From Nocardia carnea NBRC 14403 (lineage in GTDB: Bacteria > Actinomycetota > Actinomycetes > Mycobacteriales > Mycobacteriaceae): a stretch of 64,000 nt of DNA. The notes under the pieces were generated by a model. That model had not been told where the DNA came from, searched no databases, and worked only from the letters and a program-made list of their open reading frames with translations. Positions 50,947-59,680 of this stretch are shown here, piece by piece. The position numbers were made by a program, and so were the translations under genes. The DNA is taken from contig NZ_BAFV01000046.1 in assembly GCF_000308515.1 (NCBI RefSeq), positions 1 to 64,000 of the forward strand, written 5' to 3'. Position 1 is the stretch's first letter. Each line of letters begins with the position of its first letter.

Positions 50947-52148
50947 TCACCACGTGACCGGCAGGTTGTGCACGCCGTAGACATCCGCGCCGTGCCGCAG
51001 CGCTACGGCGTCGGGCGCAACCGTGAGGCGAAGCTCCGGAAAGCGCGATACCAGGGCGGGTAGCGCTACTCGCATCTCGACGCGGGCGAGTTGCTGCCCC
51101 AGGCATTGGTGCGGGCCGTAGCCGAAGCCCAGATGCCCCGTGGCGTTGCGGTGGATATCCAACGTATCGGGGTCATCGAACCGGCGGGCGTCCCGGTTCG
51201 CTGTCTGTAGTGAGAGGGCAACGGTTTCGCCTGCGGCGATCGTCCGGCCGGCCAGCTCGATATCGGTGAGTGCCACACGCGAGTTGGTGTGCACGATGGC
51301 CAGGTAGCGCATGAGTTCTTCGACTGCACTATCCGCGAGGCCGGGATCGTTGTGCAGCGCGGCGAACTGGTCCGGGTGCGTGAGCAGGGCGAAGGTCCCC
51401 AGACCGAGCATATTCGCGGTGGTGTCCAGCCCGGCGCCGAGGAGAAACGTGCCGATTCCGGCGAGTTCGTCGTCGTCGAGATCCGTGGCGGTCAGATCAC
51501 TGAGCAGATCGTCGGTCGGAGCCGCTCGTTTGGCGGCGACCAGACCGCGCACATACTCCTCGATCGCCGCGAAGGCAGTGAGCTGATCGGTTTGACTGCT
51601 GTCGACGCTGTTGACGGCGAGCGCATGGTGTTCGAAAGTCGCCCGCTCGGCGAACGGTACCCCGAGCAGCTCACAGATCATCTGCGCCGGAATCGGGTAC
51701 GCGAACTTTCGACGAGGTCCAGCGGCCCTCCCGAGTCCGCCATCGCATCCAGGCAGGAGTGTGTGATCTCCTCGACGCGGGCGGTGAGCTGACGCATCCG
51801 GCGTACGGTGAACCGGCCGATGAGCAGGCTGCGATACCGGGTGTGCTGCGGCGCGTCCACACCCAGGAGATCGCCGATCGGAGCAGGTGACAGCGGCCCC
51901 AGATCGGCTACCGGGTTGTGCATCAGTTCGTATCGGGAACTGAACCGGCGGTCGGCGAGCACGGCCCGGACTTCGGTATGGCCGGTGGCCAGCCAGCCGT
52001 GGTGACCGTCGGGGAAGGTCCAGCGTGTGAGCGGACACTTTTCGCGCTGCTCCGATAGTTCGATCGGGGGATCGAAGGGTCGTCCCGGTGGTCTCCGAGT
52101 GTGCAGCGCCGCCGCGGTGTTCTCAGCTGTTTCTGGTGGTTGTGTCAT
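50947..52148 (-). pseudogene. Cytochrome P450, frameshifted
   Basis: N-terminal part: ATG 52148 with GGGAG upstream, HTEVRAVLADRRFSSRYELM, GVDAPQHTRYRSLL, GGPLDLVES. At about 51708 the frame breaks in GAAAGTTCGCG. The rest continues in the next frame from FAYPIPAQMICELLGVPF through GAGLDTTANM (oxygen-binding helix), ExxR in EELMR, and the heme loop FGYGPHQCLG, ending at TGA 50947. One T missing from a TTT run explains it, so either a recent mutation or a sequencing error. With the ferredoxin downstream it would form a class I P450 system. Confidence 0.88.
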
Positions 52149-52375
52149 CGTCGCTCCCGATCTCACCGTTTCGTTCAGATCAAGGCGAACGCTAAGTTGC
52201 ATTAAGCCTGTGCTCAACGATAAATCTGCGCAATTTGTACAATATGCAGCTCAGTTCAGGTAAATTGGTTGCAATTGCTGTGCGGGTTAATGCTCCCTCC
52301 GGCGAGCTATCGTTGCAATGCACTGCCGATGAACGCTGTTGTCGACCGGATGCCACACAGAGAGGGCCCCTCCCG
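52149..52375. promoter_or_regulatory. AT-rich divergent promoter region
   Basis: Between the P450 and the HTH regulator, 227 bases with much lower GC than the neighbours. It contains the palindromes TTGTACAA (52235-52242) and GCAATTGC (52271-52278) and repeated TTGCA words, possible sites for the adjacent regulator. Confidence 0.5.
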
Positions 52376-53056
52376 ATGCCGGGATCCAGACTGTCCGCGG
52401 AGGACCGCCGAGAGATCGCCGTCGGCCTGCGAGCCGGAATCGGCTACGCCGCAATAGCACGGCAGCTGGACCGGCCGACGTCGACGATCAGCCGGGAGGT
52501 CAACCGCAACGGCGGCCCCGGGCGTTACCGTCCCGACCGGGCACACCGAGTCAGTCGGCAACGATCCCGCAGGCAGGCGAATCCTGACCACGCACACAGC
52601 ACCGTCGACAGCCGCGCACTACCCGTTATCGACCGTCTCACTTCGCTGTTCGTCGAAACGGGGATGCCGCGCACCGCCGCCGGCGTGCTGGCGTGCCTGA
52701 TGACCGCGGACGACGGCAGCTCGGTCGCCGCCGAACTCGCCGCGACACTGCGGGTGAGTCCGGCGGCCATCTCCGCCGCGATCGGGTATCTGCAAGCGCA
52801 GGAACTGATCTACCGGAAACAAGACACACCCCGGCGCCGCGACCGCTACATCATCGACGAAACCGCCTGGGCCCGCGCCACTATGGCGGGGGTGCGCCAG
52901 AATGCGGCGATCGCGTCCGCGGCCCGCAGCGGCGCAGCGGAGGTCGGCGCCACCACGGCCGCGGGCGAAAGGCTGGCCGGTATGGCCGATTTCCTCGATC
53001 ATGTCGGCCGCGACCTCACCGCCTCGGCCCAGCGATGGGCAAAGTTGCTGACCTGA
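52376..53056 (+). CDS. Two-part helix-turn-helix regulator (IS30-type HTH plus MarR/GbsR-like domain)
   Basis: The 226-residue protein begins with an HTH_38 domain like the one at the N-terminus of IS30 transposases (RLSAEDRREIAVGLRAGIGY, RPTSTISREVNRNGG). It continues with a winged-helix region resembling GbsR/MarR proteins (GMPRTAAGVLACLMTADDG, VSPAAISAAIGYLQAQELIY). No transposase catalytic domain follows, so it is a regulator, not an IS. The ATG at 52376 sits right at the first domain. It is divergent from the P450-ferredoxin pair and probably controls it. Confidence 0.75.
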   Translation: MPGSRLSAEDRREIAVGLRAGIGYAAIARQLDRPTSTISREVNRNGGPGRYRPDRAHRVSRQRSRRQANPDHAHSTVDSRALPVIDRLTSLFVETGMPRTAAGVLACLMTADDGSSVAAELAATLRVSPAAISAAIGYLQAQELIYRKQDTPRRRDRYIIDETAWARATMAGVRQNAAIASAARSGAAEVGATTAAGERLAGMADFLDHVGRDLTASAQRWAKLLT

Positions 53057-53201
53057 CCGGGACCCGTCTCAGGGTGGCGAGGTTGCGCGCCGCTGAATTA
53101 TCCGCTGAAAGTTCCTGAAAGGCCGATCCTCGCAGGGATCGCGGCCGCAGCCTCGAGCAGTACTGCTACCGAGCAGGCACTCCGGCTCCGATCACTCGCA
53201 C

Positions 53202-54095
53202 CTAAGCGCCGAAGATCGCTGTGGGCAGTCCCGCGACTGTCGTCGAAGCGACCAGCGTGGCGCCGTCCAGCGGACCCGGTTCGGTCAACCCGTGAGTCGC
53301 GGTGGTGACCAGCAGCCGGTGCGGAGCACGAGCACTGAATGCGATGCTCGTCGGCTGGGCCGCCGGGACAGGCACCACATCGATCAGCTCGCCATCGGGG
53401 CTGTATCGGTGCAGCCTGCGGCCACCCCACAATGCCGACCACACATATCCGTCCGCATCGACGGTCATACCGTCAGGGCTCGCATCGTCGACCGTGGCGA
53501 AGACCGTCGCGGGCTCGTCGATTCCGCCGTCCTCCCCCACTCGGTACTGCAGGATCACGCCACGTGCACTGTCGGCGAGGTACATGGTGGCACCGTCAGC
53601 GCCGAACGCCGGACCGTTGGGGACGGTGAGCCCGTCGAGAACCACGTGGACGCTGCCGTCGGGATCGACCCGGACCAGCCGGCCGGCTCCAGGGGTGCCG
53701 TCGTAGGGCATCGCGCCGGCCCAGAACCGGCCACGGGGGTCGGCGACACCGTCGTTCATCCGCATCGGAACGGAGGTATTGTCGAACGGCTTTGCCAGCC
53801 AGTCGATATCGACGTCAGCGGCGCTCGGTTCGGCACCATTCGATACGTGGAGCAGCGCGATACCGGTGCCCGCCGCGGCGATCCAGCCGCCGCCGGCACA
53901 CGGGGCGACGGCCCCGAGGGGGATATCGAGCCGCAGTCGTTCACGTGCCGCACCGGTTTCGGTCTCGCCGTCGGTTTCGAACAGCCTTCCCGCCAGCAGA
54001 TCGACGAATACGAATCCGTCGTCCGTCGCCCGCGCCCCCTCACCGAGTTCGTATCGCGCCCCGCCCAGCGCGGTCCACTCGCCCACCGCGCTCAT
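53202..54095 (-). CDS. SMP-30/gluconolactonase-family lactonase
   Basis: The 297-residue six-bladed beta-propeller has the SMP-30 metal-site elements: Glu in YELGEGARA near residue 18, Asn/Asp in MRMNDGVADPRGRFWAGAM, NGPAFGADGATMYLADS, and ASPDGMTVDADGYVWSALW. It would hydrolyse the sugar lactone made by a dehydrogenase of the same operon to the free aldonate. Its start overlaps the kinase stop in ATGA; it is the last gene of the operon. Confidence 0.92.
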   Translation of the reverse strand: MSAVGEWTALGGARYELGEGARATDDGFVFVDLLAGRLFETDGETETGAARERLRLDIPLGAVAPCAGGGWIAAAGTGIALLHVSNGAEPSAADVDIDWLAKPFDNTSVPMRMNDGVADPRGRFWAGAMPYDGTPGAGRLVRVDPDGSVHVVLDGLTVPNGPAFGADGATMYLADSARGVILQYRVGEDGGIDEPATVFATVDDASPDGMTVDADGYVWSALWGGRRLHRYSPDGELIDVVPVPAAQPTSIAFSARAPHRLLVTTATHGLTEPGPLDGATLVASTTVAGLPTAIFGA

Positions 54096-55054
54096 CGCAG
54101 TGCCGCCCCGGAGCCGGCCGTGATCAGGGCCAGCTCGTCCCGGCTCGGCAGCCCTTCCCAGTCACCGCGGCTCGATACCGCGAATGCGCCCAGGGTGTTT
54201 GCGCGCGCCAGCCGTTCGGCGATATCGCCGCCGTCGAGCAGCGCGGACAGGTATCCGGCGGTGAAGGCGTCACCGGCACCGATCGAGTCGACGACACTCA
54301 CCCGGTGTCCTTCGCCCGTGGTCACGCCCGCGGCAGTGTGCGCGGTGGCTCCGTCGGCGCCGAGCTTGATCACCACCTCCGATACGCCACAGCCGATGAG
54401 CTCCGCGGGATCACGTGCGACGAGACCGAGTTCGTCCTCCGAAGCGATCACCACGTCCGCGGCGCGGGCCAGCGGCCGCAGCGTTGCCGCGGCGATATCC
54501 GGATCCCAGAGCCGCGAGCGGAAGTTCACGTCGAACGAGATCAGCGCGCCGCCGCCGCGGGCGATGCGTACGGCCTCGGTCACGGCCTCGGCGGCGCTCG
54601 CGGACAAGGACGGTGTCACGCCGGTGATATGCAGGACGCGCGGCATCTCCGTCAGCGCCGCAACGGAATCCGCCGCCCGAACGCGGGATCCCGCGGAATC
54701 GCGGCGGTGGTATTCGACGCGGGTCACGTCCGGTAGCCGCTGTTCGAACAGCACCAGGCCCGTGGCCCGGTCGGTATCGCGGGAGACGGTGTCGACGAAG
54801 ACGTTCTCCGCGCGCAGGGTACGCAGTACCAGTTCCCCGGACTCGTCGGCGCCCAGTCTGCCACCCCACCGCACCCCGTGGCCGAGGCGGGCGAGACCGA
54901 TCGCCACATTGGACTCCGCACCGGCGACCGCCAGGGTGGCGTCACCACCGAACCGGATCCGGTCCGCGACGCGCACCGCGACCATCGTCTCGCCGATGGT
55001 GACGACGTCGAGAGCTCGTTCGGGAGCCGCGCTCACGCTCTGTCTATCGGGCAT
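54092..55054 (-). CDS. PfkB-family carbohydrate kinase, probable 2-keto-3-deoxy-sugar-acid kinase
   Basis: The 320-residue ribokinase-fold kinase has the N-terminal VVTIGETMVAV, GAESNVAIGLARLG, FDVNFRSRLWD, and the C-terminal PfkB signature with catalytic Asp in DSIGAGDAFTAGYL. The place between the aldolase and the lactonase indicates phosphorylation of 2-keto-3-deoxygalactonate (or -gluconate) at C6. The ATG at 55054 lies within the end of a 62-bp intergenic repeat. Confidence 0.9.
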   Translation of the reverse strand: MPDRQSVSAAPERALDVVTIGETMVAVRVADRIRFGGDATLAVAGAESNVAIGLARLGHGVRWGGRLGADESGELVLRTLRAENVFVDTVSRDTDRATGLVLFEQRLPDVTRVEYHRRDSAGSRVRAADSVAALTEMPRVLHITGVTPSLSASAAEAVTEAVRIARGGGALISFDVNFRSRLWDPDIAAATLRPLARAADVVIASEDELGLVARDPAELIGCGVSEVVIKLGADGATAHTAAGVTTGEGHRVSVVDSIGAGDAFTAGYLSALLDGGDIAERLARANTLGAFAVSSRGDWEGLPSRDELALITAGSGAALR

Positions 55055-55110
55055 GAGCGAAGGCCCCGCGTGGTGATGCTTCGCTACCGCCTCCGGGCCT
55101 GACCCGCTCA
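55049..55110 (-). repeat. 62-bp intergenic repeat, copy in the sugar operon
   Basis: On the minus strand it runs from the aldolase TGA (TGAGCGGGTCAGGCCC) to GGCCTTCGCTCATGCCC, whose ATG is the kinase start. It aligns without gaps to 3024-3085. The ends GCATGAGCG and CGCTCATGC are mutually inverted here. Confidence 0.7.
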
Positions 55111-55734
55111 TGCCTGCTCCCGCACAGCTTCGAGGAACGACCGTGCCCGTAGCCGCAGCGCCGCCAGGTCCCCGCCGTTGGGAGCGTCGCCGCACAGCGG
55201 GCTCGCGACGCCTACCGCGACCGCGCCGTTGGCCAGATACGCGGGCACGGTATCCGCGCCGACCCCGCCGACCGGGATCAGCGGGATATCGGGGAACGGT
55301 GCGCGCAGATCCTTGAAGTACCCGGGTCCCATCGTGGACGCCGGGAAGATCTTCACCGCGTCCACACCGAGCCCCGCCGCGGTAATGATTTCCGTAGGAG
55401 TCAGGGCACCGCAGAGCACCGGGACGCCGTCTTCGATCGCGGCGGGCACCGAAGGCGCCAGGCCCGGTGTGACGATGTAGGTGGCGCCGGCGTCCCGCGC
55501 CCGAATCACGTCGCCGGGTGTGAGGACGGTCCCCGCGCCGAGTTGGATCTGTCCGTCGAGCCTCGTCGCGACCTCCTCGATCACCCGCAGCGCGTCGACC
55601 GAGGTGAGGGAGACCTCGAACAGCCGGAGGCCTTCGTCGGCGAGCGCCAGTGCGGTATCGATGGACGCGGCGGCGTCGGTGCCACGGATGATGCCGAGGA
55701 GCCGGTGTGCGCGTAGGTCGTCGAGCAGGGTCAT
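55108..55734 (-). CDS. 2-keto-3-deoxy-6-phosphogalactonate/gluconate aldolase
   Basis: The 208-residue class I aldolase of the KDPG/KHG family has LLGIIRGTDAAASIDTALAL, FEVSLTS, LGAGTVLTPGDV, the Schiff-base lysine in VDAVKIFPAS, and PVGGVGADTVPAYL. It splits the phosphorylated ketodeoxy acid into pyruvate and glyceraldehyde-3-phosphate. GAGG precedes the ATG at 55734. Beside dgoD the DgoA function is most likely. Confidence 0.92.
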   Translation of the reverse strand: MTLLDDLRAHRLLGIIRGTDAAASIDTALALADEGLRLFEVSLTSVDALRVIEEVATRLDGQIQLGAGTVLTPGDVIRARDAGATYIVTPGLAPSVPAAIEDGVPVLCGALTPTEIITAAGLGVDAVKIFPASTMGPGYFKDLRAPFPDIPLIPVGGVGADTVPAYLANGAVAVGVASPLCGDAPNGGDLAALRLRARSFLEAVREQA

Positions 55735-55786
55735 CAGATGCCTCGATTTCGTCGGTTCTCGTATCGCCGGCTGCCGCCGGGTGGGG

Positions 55787-56935
55787 TCACCATTCGGCAA
55801 AGGACCCGTCGGGGTGGCGCCAGATCGGTCCGTGCCAGCTGGTGGCGACCGCGTCGGCGGCACGGACCGCGGCCTCGTCGATCGTGACCCCGAGACCCGG
55901 TGCGTCCCAGCGCTCGATATGCCCGTCGACGAACTGGAACGGGGAGCGGTCCAGGACGTAGTCGAGCAGCTCGGCACTGCCCTCGTTGTAGTGGATTCCG
56001 ATGGATTGCTCCTGCAGCAGGAAGTTCGGTGTCGCGAGCGCGACCTGCAGGCTGGCCGCCAGCGCCAGCGGGCCGAGCGGGCAGTGCGGGGCGAGCAGGG
56101 CGCCGAAGGTTTCGGCCAGGGCCGCGATGCGCCGGACCTCGGATATACCGCCGGCGTGCGAGAGGTCCGGTTGTACGATCGCGACGCCCGACTCGAGCAC
56201 CGGCAGGAATTCGGTGCGGGAGTACAGGCGCTCACCGGTCGCGATCGGCACGGTCGTCGACTCCACCACATCGCGTAACCGGTGGCTCAGTTCGGGCAGG
56301 ACCGGTTCCTCGACGAACAGCGGCCGCATCGGCTCGAGCATCGGTACGAGCCGGCGCGCGTCGGCAACTCCGACGCGCCCGTGGAAATCGACCGCGATAT
56401 CGTTGCGGTCGCCGATCGCATCCCGGACCTTACCGACGCGCGCGACGACGCCATCCAGTTCCGCGGGCGTCGCCAACCGGCCGAATCGTCCGCACGCGTT
56501 CATCTTCAGTGCTGTCAGACCGGCGTCGATCTGGGCGCGGGCGGCATCGGCGACCTCGTTCGGTTCGTCGCCGCCGACCCAGCCGTACACGCGTACCCGG
56601 TCGCGGACCGCTCCACCGAGTAGCTGATGCACCGGTACGCCCAGCGATTTTCCGAGGATGTCCCACAGCGCTTGATCGATACCGGCGACGGCGCTGGAGA
56701 GTACGGGGCCGCCGCGATAGAAGCCGCCCTTGGTGAGGACTTGCCAATGCGCTTCGACGGTGCGCGGATCCTTCCCGATGAGCAGTCCGGCAAGTTCGTG
56801 GACCGCGGCGCGGACGGTGACGGCCCGGCCCTCGACCACCGGCTCACCCCAGCCGACGATGCCGGCATCGGTGGCGATGCGGCAGAACAGCCATCGTGGT
56901 GCGACTGCGAAGGTATCGATAGCGGTGATCTTCAC
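55787..56935 (-). CDS. dgoD: D-galactonate dehydratase (enolase superfamily)
   Basis: The 382-residue protein has the DgoD pattern from its first residues (MKITAIDTFAVAPRWLFCRI) through GWGEPVVEGRA, GGFYRGGPVLSSAVAGIDQA, VYGWVGGDEP, AVDFHGRV with the catalytic Asp-x-His pair, the metal ligands in FVEEPVLPE and TGERLYSR, and the general-base His in APHCPLGP. It dehydrates D-galactonate, or a related aldonate, to the 2-keto-3-deoxy acid. The GTG start overlaps the regulator stop in GTGA. Confidence 0.94.
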   Translation of the reverse strand: MKITAIDTFAVAPRWLFCRIATDAGIVGWGEPVVEGRAVTVRAAVHELAGLLIGKDPRTVEAHWQVLTKGGFYRGGPVLSSAVAGIDQALWDILGKSLGVPVHQLLGGAVRDRVRVYGWVGGDEPNEVADAARAQIDAGLTALKMNACGRFGRLATPAELDGVVARVGKVRDAIGDRNDIAVDFHGRVGVADARRLVPMLEPMRPLFVEEPVLPELSHRLRDVVESTTVPIATGERLYSRTEFLPVLESGVAIVQPDLSHAGGISEVRRIAALAETFGALLAPHCPLGPLALAASLQVALATPNFLLQEQSIGIHYNEGSAELLDYVLDRSPFQFVDGHIERWDAPGLGVTIDEAAVRAADAVATSWHGPIWRHPDGSFAEW

Positions 56936-57651
56936 CCGGATTCCTTACTGTCGAGAAGATTGAGCACGCGCGACAGGTCGTGTGCGGACTTGTCGAGCAG
57001 TGCCCTGGTCGACGCCACCGCGGCCGTGGGATCGCCCGCGCGGATGGCGTCGACGACCGCGCGATGGCTCGGCACCGGGTCGTCGGTGGTGTGGTTGTGC
57101 ACGAGGGAGTCCCGGACCATCAGCGCCGGTTCCACGAGCACGTTCATGCTGGCCAGCATTTCGTTGTGCGCGGCCCGCAGCAAAAGTCCGTGCCAGGCCA
57201 GATCGGCGGCGGCGGCCTGCTCCGCGGTTCCCGTCGCGGCGGCGGCCATATCCGCGAGGGCCTGCTCGAAATCGGCGAGGTCTTCGTCGGTGCGGCGCAG
57301 CGCGGCCAGTCCGGCGGCGGACGGTTCGATGATCGCCCGCACCTCGGCGAGTTCGTCGAGCATCGCGGACGCGTCACCGGCGGAATGCCGCCAGCGGATC
57401 ACATCGCTGTCGAGCACATTCCACTCGGCCCGTTCCCGGACGAAAGTCCCGCGGCGCTGGCGGGAATCGACCAGCCCCTTGGCCGCGAGCACCTTGATCG
57501 CCTCACGCAGCGCGGTCAGCGACAGGTCCATCCGTGAGCCGATCTCCCGCAGATCGAGGACCTCACCGGGCGCCATGGTGCCGTCCACGATTCGGGAACC
57601 GAGCAGTTCCACTGTCGTACCGTGGACTCCGCGTCCCGCATAGCCTGTCAT
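56932..57651 (-). CDS. GntR/FadR-family regulator of the sugar-acid operon
   Basis: The 239-residue protein has an N-terminal winged helix (GEVLDLREIGSRMDLSLTAL, REAIKVLAAKGLVDSRQRRG) and an FCD effector domain (EVRAIIEPSAAGLAALRR; AWHGLLLRAAHNEML). It resembles DgoR-type repressors that respond to galactonate or its products. It is embedded inside the operon directly upstream of dgoD, not divergent from it, so autoregulation of the whole operon is likely. Confidence 0.9.
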   Translation of the reverse strand: MTGYAGRGVHGTTVELLGSRIVDGTMAPGEVLDLREIGSRMDLSLTALREAIKVLAAKGLVDSRQRRGTFVRERAEWNVLDSDVIRWRHSAGDASAMLDELAEVRAIIEPSAAGLAALRRTDEDLADFEQALADMAAAATGTAEQAAAADLAWHGLLLRAAHNEMLASMNVLVEPALMVRDSLVHNHTTDDPVPSHRAVVDAIRAGDPTAAVASTRALLDKSAHDLSRVLNLLDSKESG

Positions 57652-57704
57652 CTCTTCCCTCGACTCCGCTTTCCGTGAATATGTGCACACCGCGCCGGGC
57701 GCGG

Positions 57705-58460
57705 TCAGGACGAATTCTTGGTGATGCTCCAGCCGCCGTCGACGGTGAGGGTGGCGCCGGTGACGAAGGAGGCGGACGCCCCGAGCAGGAACTCGATGGG
57801 ACCGGCCACCTCGCCGGGATCACCGAGCCGTCCGATCACCGTCTCCGCGGCGCTGGCGGCGCGATCCTCCTCCGGGATCCCGTCCCACTGGGTCGTCAGG
57901 ATCGGTCCGGGCAGTACACAGTTCACCCGGACCTCACCGCCGTATTCGGTGGCCACCTGCCGGGTCAGGCCGGTCAGTCCGGCCTTGGTCGTCGCGTAGG
58001 CGGGCACGCCGGGGAGCCCGAAGCCGGCATGGACGGAGGAGACGATGACGATCGCGCCACGCCGGTCGCGGCGCAGGTCGGGGAGGCAGGCCCGGATCCC
58101 GTGGAAGGCGCCGGTGAGGTTGACGTCCAGCTGCCGCTGCCACGACGGCAGCGTCATCTCGTGCAGCGGGGCGTGGTCGGTGGCCAGCGCGTTGCAGACG
58201 AGGGCATCGATGGGGCCGAAGGTCGCGTGGGTGCGTTCGACCGCTGTCGCCCAGTCGGTTCGGGAGGTCACGTCGCCGCGGCAGGCCAGTGCCCGGCCGC
58301 CCGCGGATTCGATCGACGCGGCCGTCTCGGCGACTTCCTCGGCACGGTCGAACAACACCACCGACCAGCCGGAGCTCGCCATGCGGTGTGCGGTCGCGGC
58401 ACCGATGCCCCGGGCCGCACCGGTGATCAGCACCGTGCCGGGGCCGGATCCTGAGGTCAC
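57705..58460 (-). CDS. Short-chain dehydrogenase, probable aldose/sugar dehydrogenase
   Basis: The 251-residue SDR has TGAARGIGAA, IVIVSSVHAGFG, active Tyr and Lys in YATTKAGL, and VTGATLTVDGGWS. The AGGAGG before GTG 58460 is strong and the start overlaps the upstream stop (GTGA). In this operon it may oxidise the imported sugar to the lactone, or a keto intermediate; the zinc dehydrogenase encoded upstream is a competing candidate for the first step. Confidence 0.88.
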   Translation of the reverse strand: MTSGSGPGTVLITGAARGIGAATAHRMASSGWSVVLFDRAEEVAETAASIESAGGRALACRGDVTSRTDWATAVERTHATFGPIDALVCNALATDHAPLHEMTLPSWQRQLDVNLTGAFHGIRACLPDLRRDRRGAIVIVSSVHAGFGLPGVPAYATTKAGLTGLTRQVATEYGGEVRVNCVLPGPILTTQWDGIPEEDRAASAAETVIGRLGDPGEVAGPIEFLLGASASFVTGATLTVDGGWSITKNSS

Positions 58461-59680
58461 AGTCCCTCCTTCTGGTCGTATGCCCGGCCGGGGCCGGGTG
58501 CGGTACCGAGCTCGTATTCCACTCCGGTTCCGTGCTCGCGCAGCCGGACCGGGCTCCCGATCAGCGTGTTGTCCAGTGTCGTCACCGCACCGGCCCGCAC
58601 GCCACCGACCGCGATACCGCCGGCCAGGAGGTCACCGTCGGCGTAGGCGGCAAACCGGGCATCACTCTCCCAGTGCCCGACCGGGGTGACAGTGCGGACC
58701 TCGCCCGCGCCGGCAGCGGTCGCGCAGCGGTATCGGAGTGCGGTGTGTTCGCCCGGCGCCAGCATCGCCGACGAGCCGAGAAGTTCGATCTCCACGATTC
58801 GCGCCCGCGGGTGCAGACCACCGAGATGCTCGATCGGTGCGCTCAGCGGGTGCTCCATCCACACCTCGACGCGAGATCCGCTGTCCGGGTAGTCACCTCC
58901 CGGGTCGACGGTGAAGGTCTGGGTGGTGGTGATGCCGTGCGCCGCGTGCGCCAGCCATCCACTCGCGCCGGGAAATCCGATCTTTCCGACGACATCCTGA
59001 TGCGGCACCAGGACCCGATCGGTGCCGAGGACCTCGTACCGGGGCGTTCCGGTGCCGACCGCGAGCGGCACCGCCCGGTGGTCACCGTCGGTGACACCGA
59101 CGTACACGCCGCCGCTGCCGGGCCCGCCCGCGGCGCGCTGGGTGACGTTCCACAGCGCCCATCGCACCGGCTGCGCGGACGTATTGCGGGCTTCGAGGCG
59201 TGCGTCATACCAGCTCTGCCCGTCCCGCAGGGTGATTTCCCTGGTCAGGGTCAGACCGGTGCGTGGGTCGTGACCGCTGGTCATCGTGAGAGTCACCGCC
59301 CCCGGAGCCTGCTCCACTCGCCGGTCGTACACCCCGGAGTCCAGCACCGGGTCCGGCGGGCCCGCCCATTCGGCCGGGCCGGACCAGCCCTGCGGCGCCG
59401 GCCAGGTCTTGTCACCGCCGTAGTTGTTCCAGACGCTCATCGGCCCCGATACCGGCGCGGGAATGTGCGGCGGGACCGGGTACAGGTTCTCGTCCAGCAT
59501 ATCGGTATTGCGCCACAACGTTTCCCGGCCGCGCAGTTGCACCGAGAGCAGCCGTCCGCCCAGCGTGGGGACGAACCCCAGCCGCAACACCGCATTGTCG
59601 AGCCACACGATATCGGGGCGGCGCCCATCCCCCTCGTCGATCTCGACGAGGGGGCCGGTGGCGGGCGACCGAGGCGTCAC
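58457..59680 (-). CDS. Mutarotase-fold (DUF4380-like) protein
   Basis: The 407-residue protein resembles DUF4380/aldose-epimerase-like proteins: VWLDNAVLRLGFVPTLGGRL, RETLWRNTDML, VWNNYGGDKTWPAPQGW, and SWYDARLEARNTSAQPVRWA. The beta-sandwich fold binds sugars; an epimerase or sugar-sensing role is a guess. The GTG start overlaps the dehydrogenase stop in GTGA, so it belongs to the operon. The longer open frame to 60103 is antisense-like and was not used. Confidence 0.75.
   Translation of the reverse strand: MTPRSPATGPLVEIDEGDGRRPDIVWLDNAVLRLGFVPTLGGRLLSVQLRGRETLWRNTDMLDENLYPVPPHIPAPVSGPMSVWNNYGGDKTWPAPQGWSGPAEWAGPPDPVLDSGVYDRRVEQAPGAVTLTMTSGHDPRTGLTLTREITLRDGQSWYDARLEARNTSAQPVRWALWNVTQRAAGGPGSGGVYVGVTDGDHRAVPLAVGTGTPRYEVLGTDRVLVPHQDVVGKIGFPGASGWLAHAAHGITTTQTFTVDPGGDYPDSGSRVEVWMEHPLSAPIEHLGGLHPRARIVEIELLGSSAMLAPGEHTALRYRCATAAGAGEVRTVTPVGHWESDARFAAYADGDLLAGGIAVGGVRAGAVTTLDNTLIGSPVRLREHGTGVEYELGTAPGPGRAYDQKEGL

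Noticed and set aside
52376..52530. IS30 insertion sequence
   Set aside because: Only the N-terminal HTH is like IS30; no DDE catalytic domain and no flanking inverted repeats were seen.
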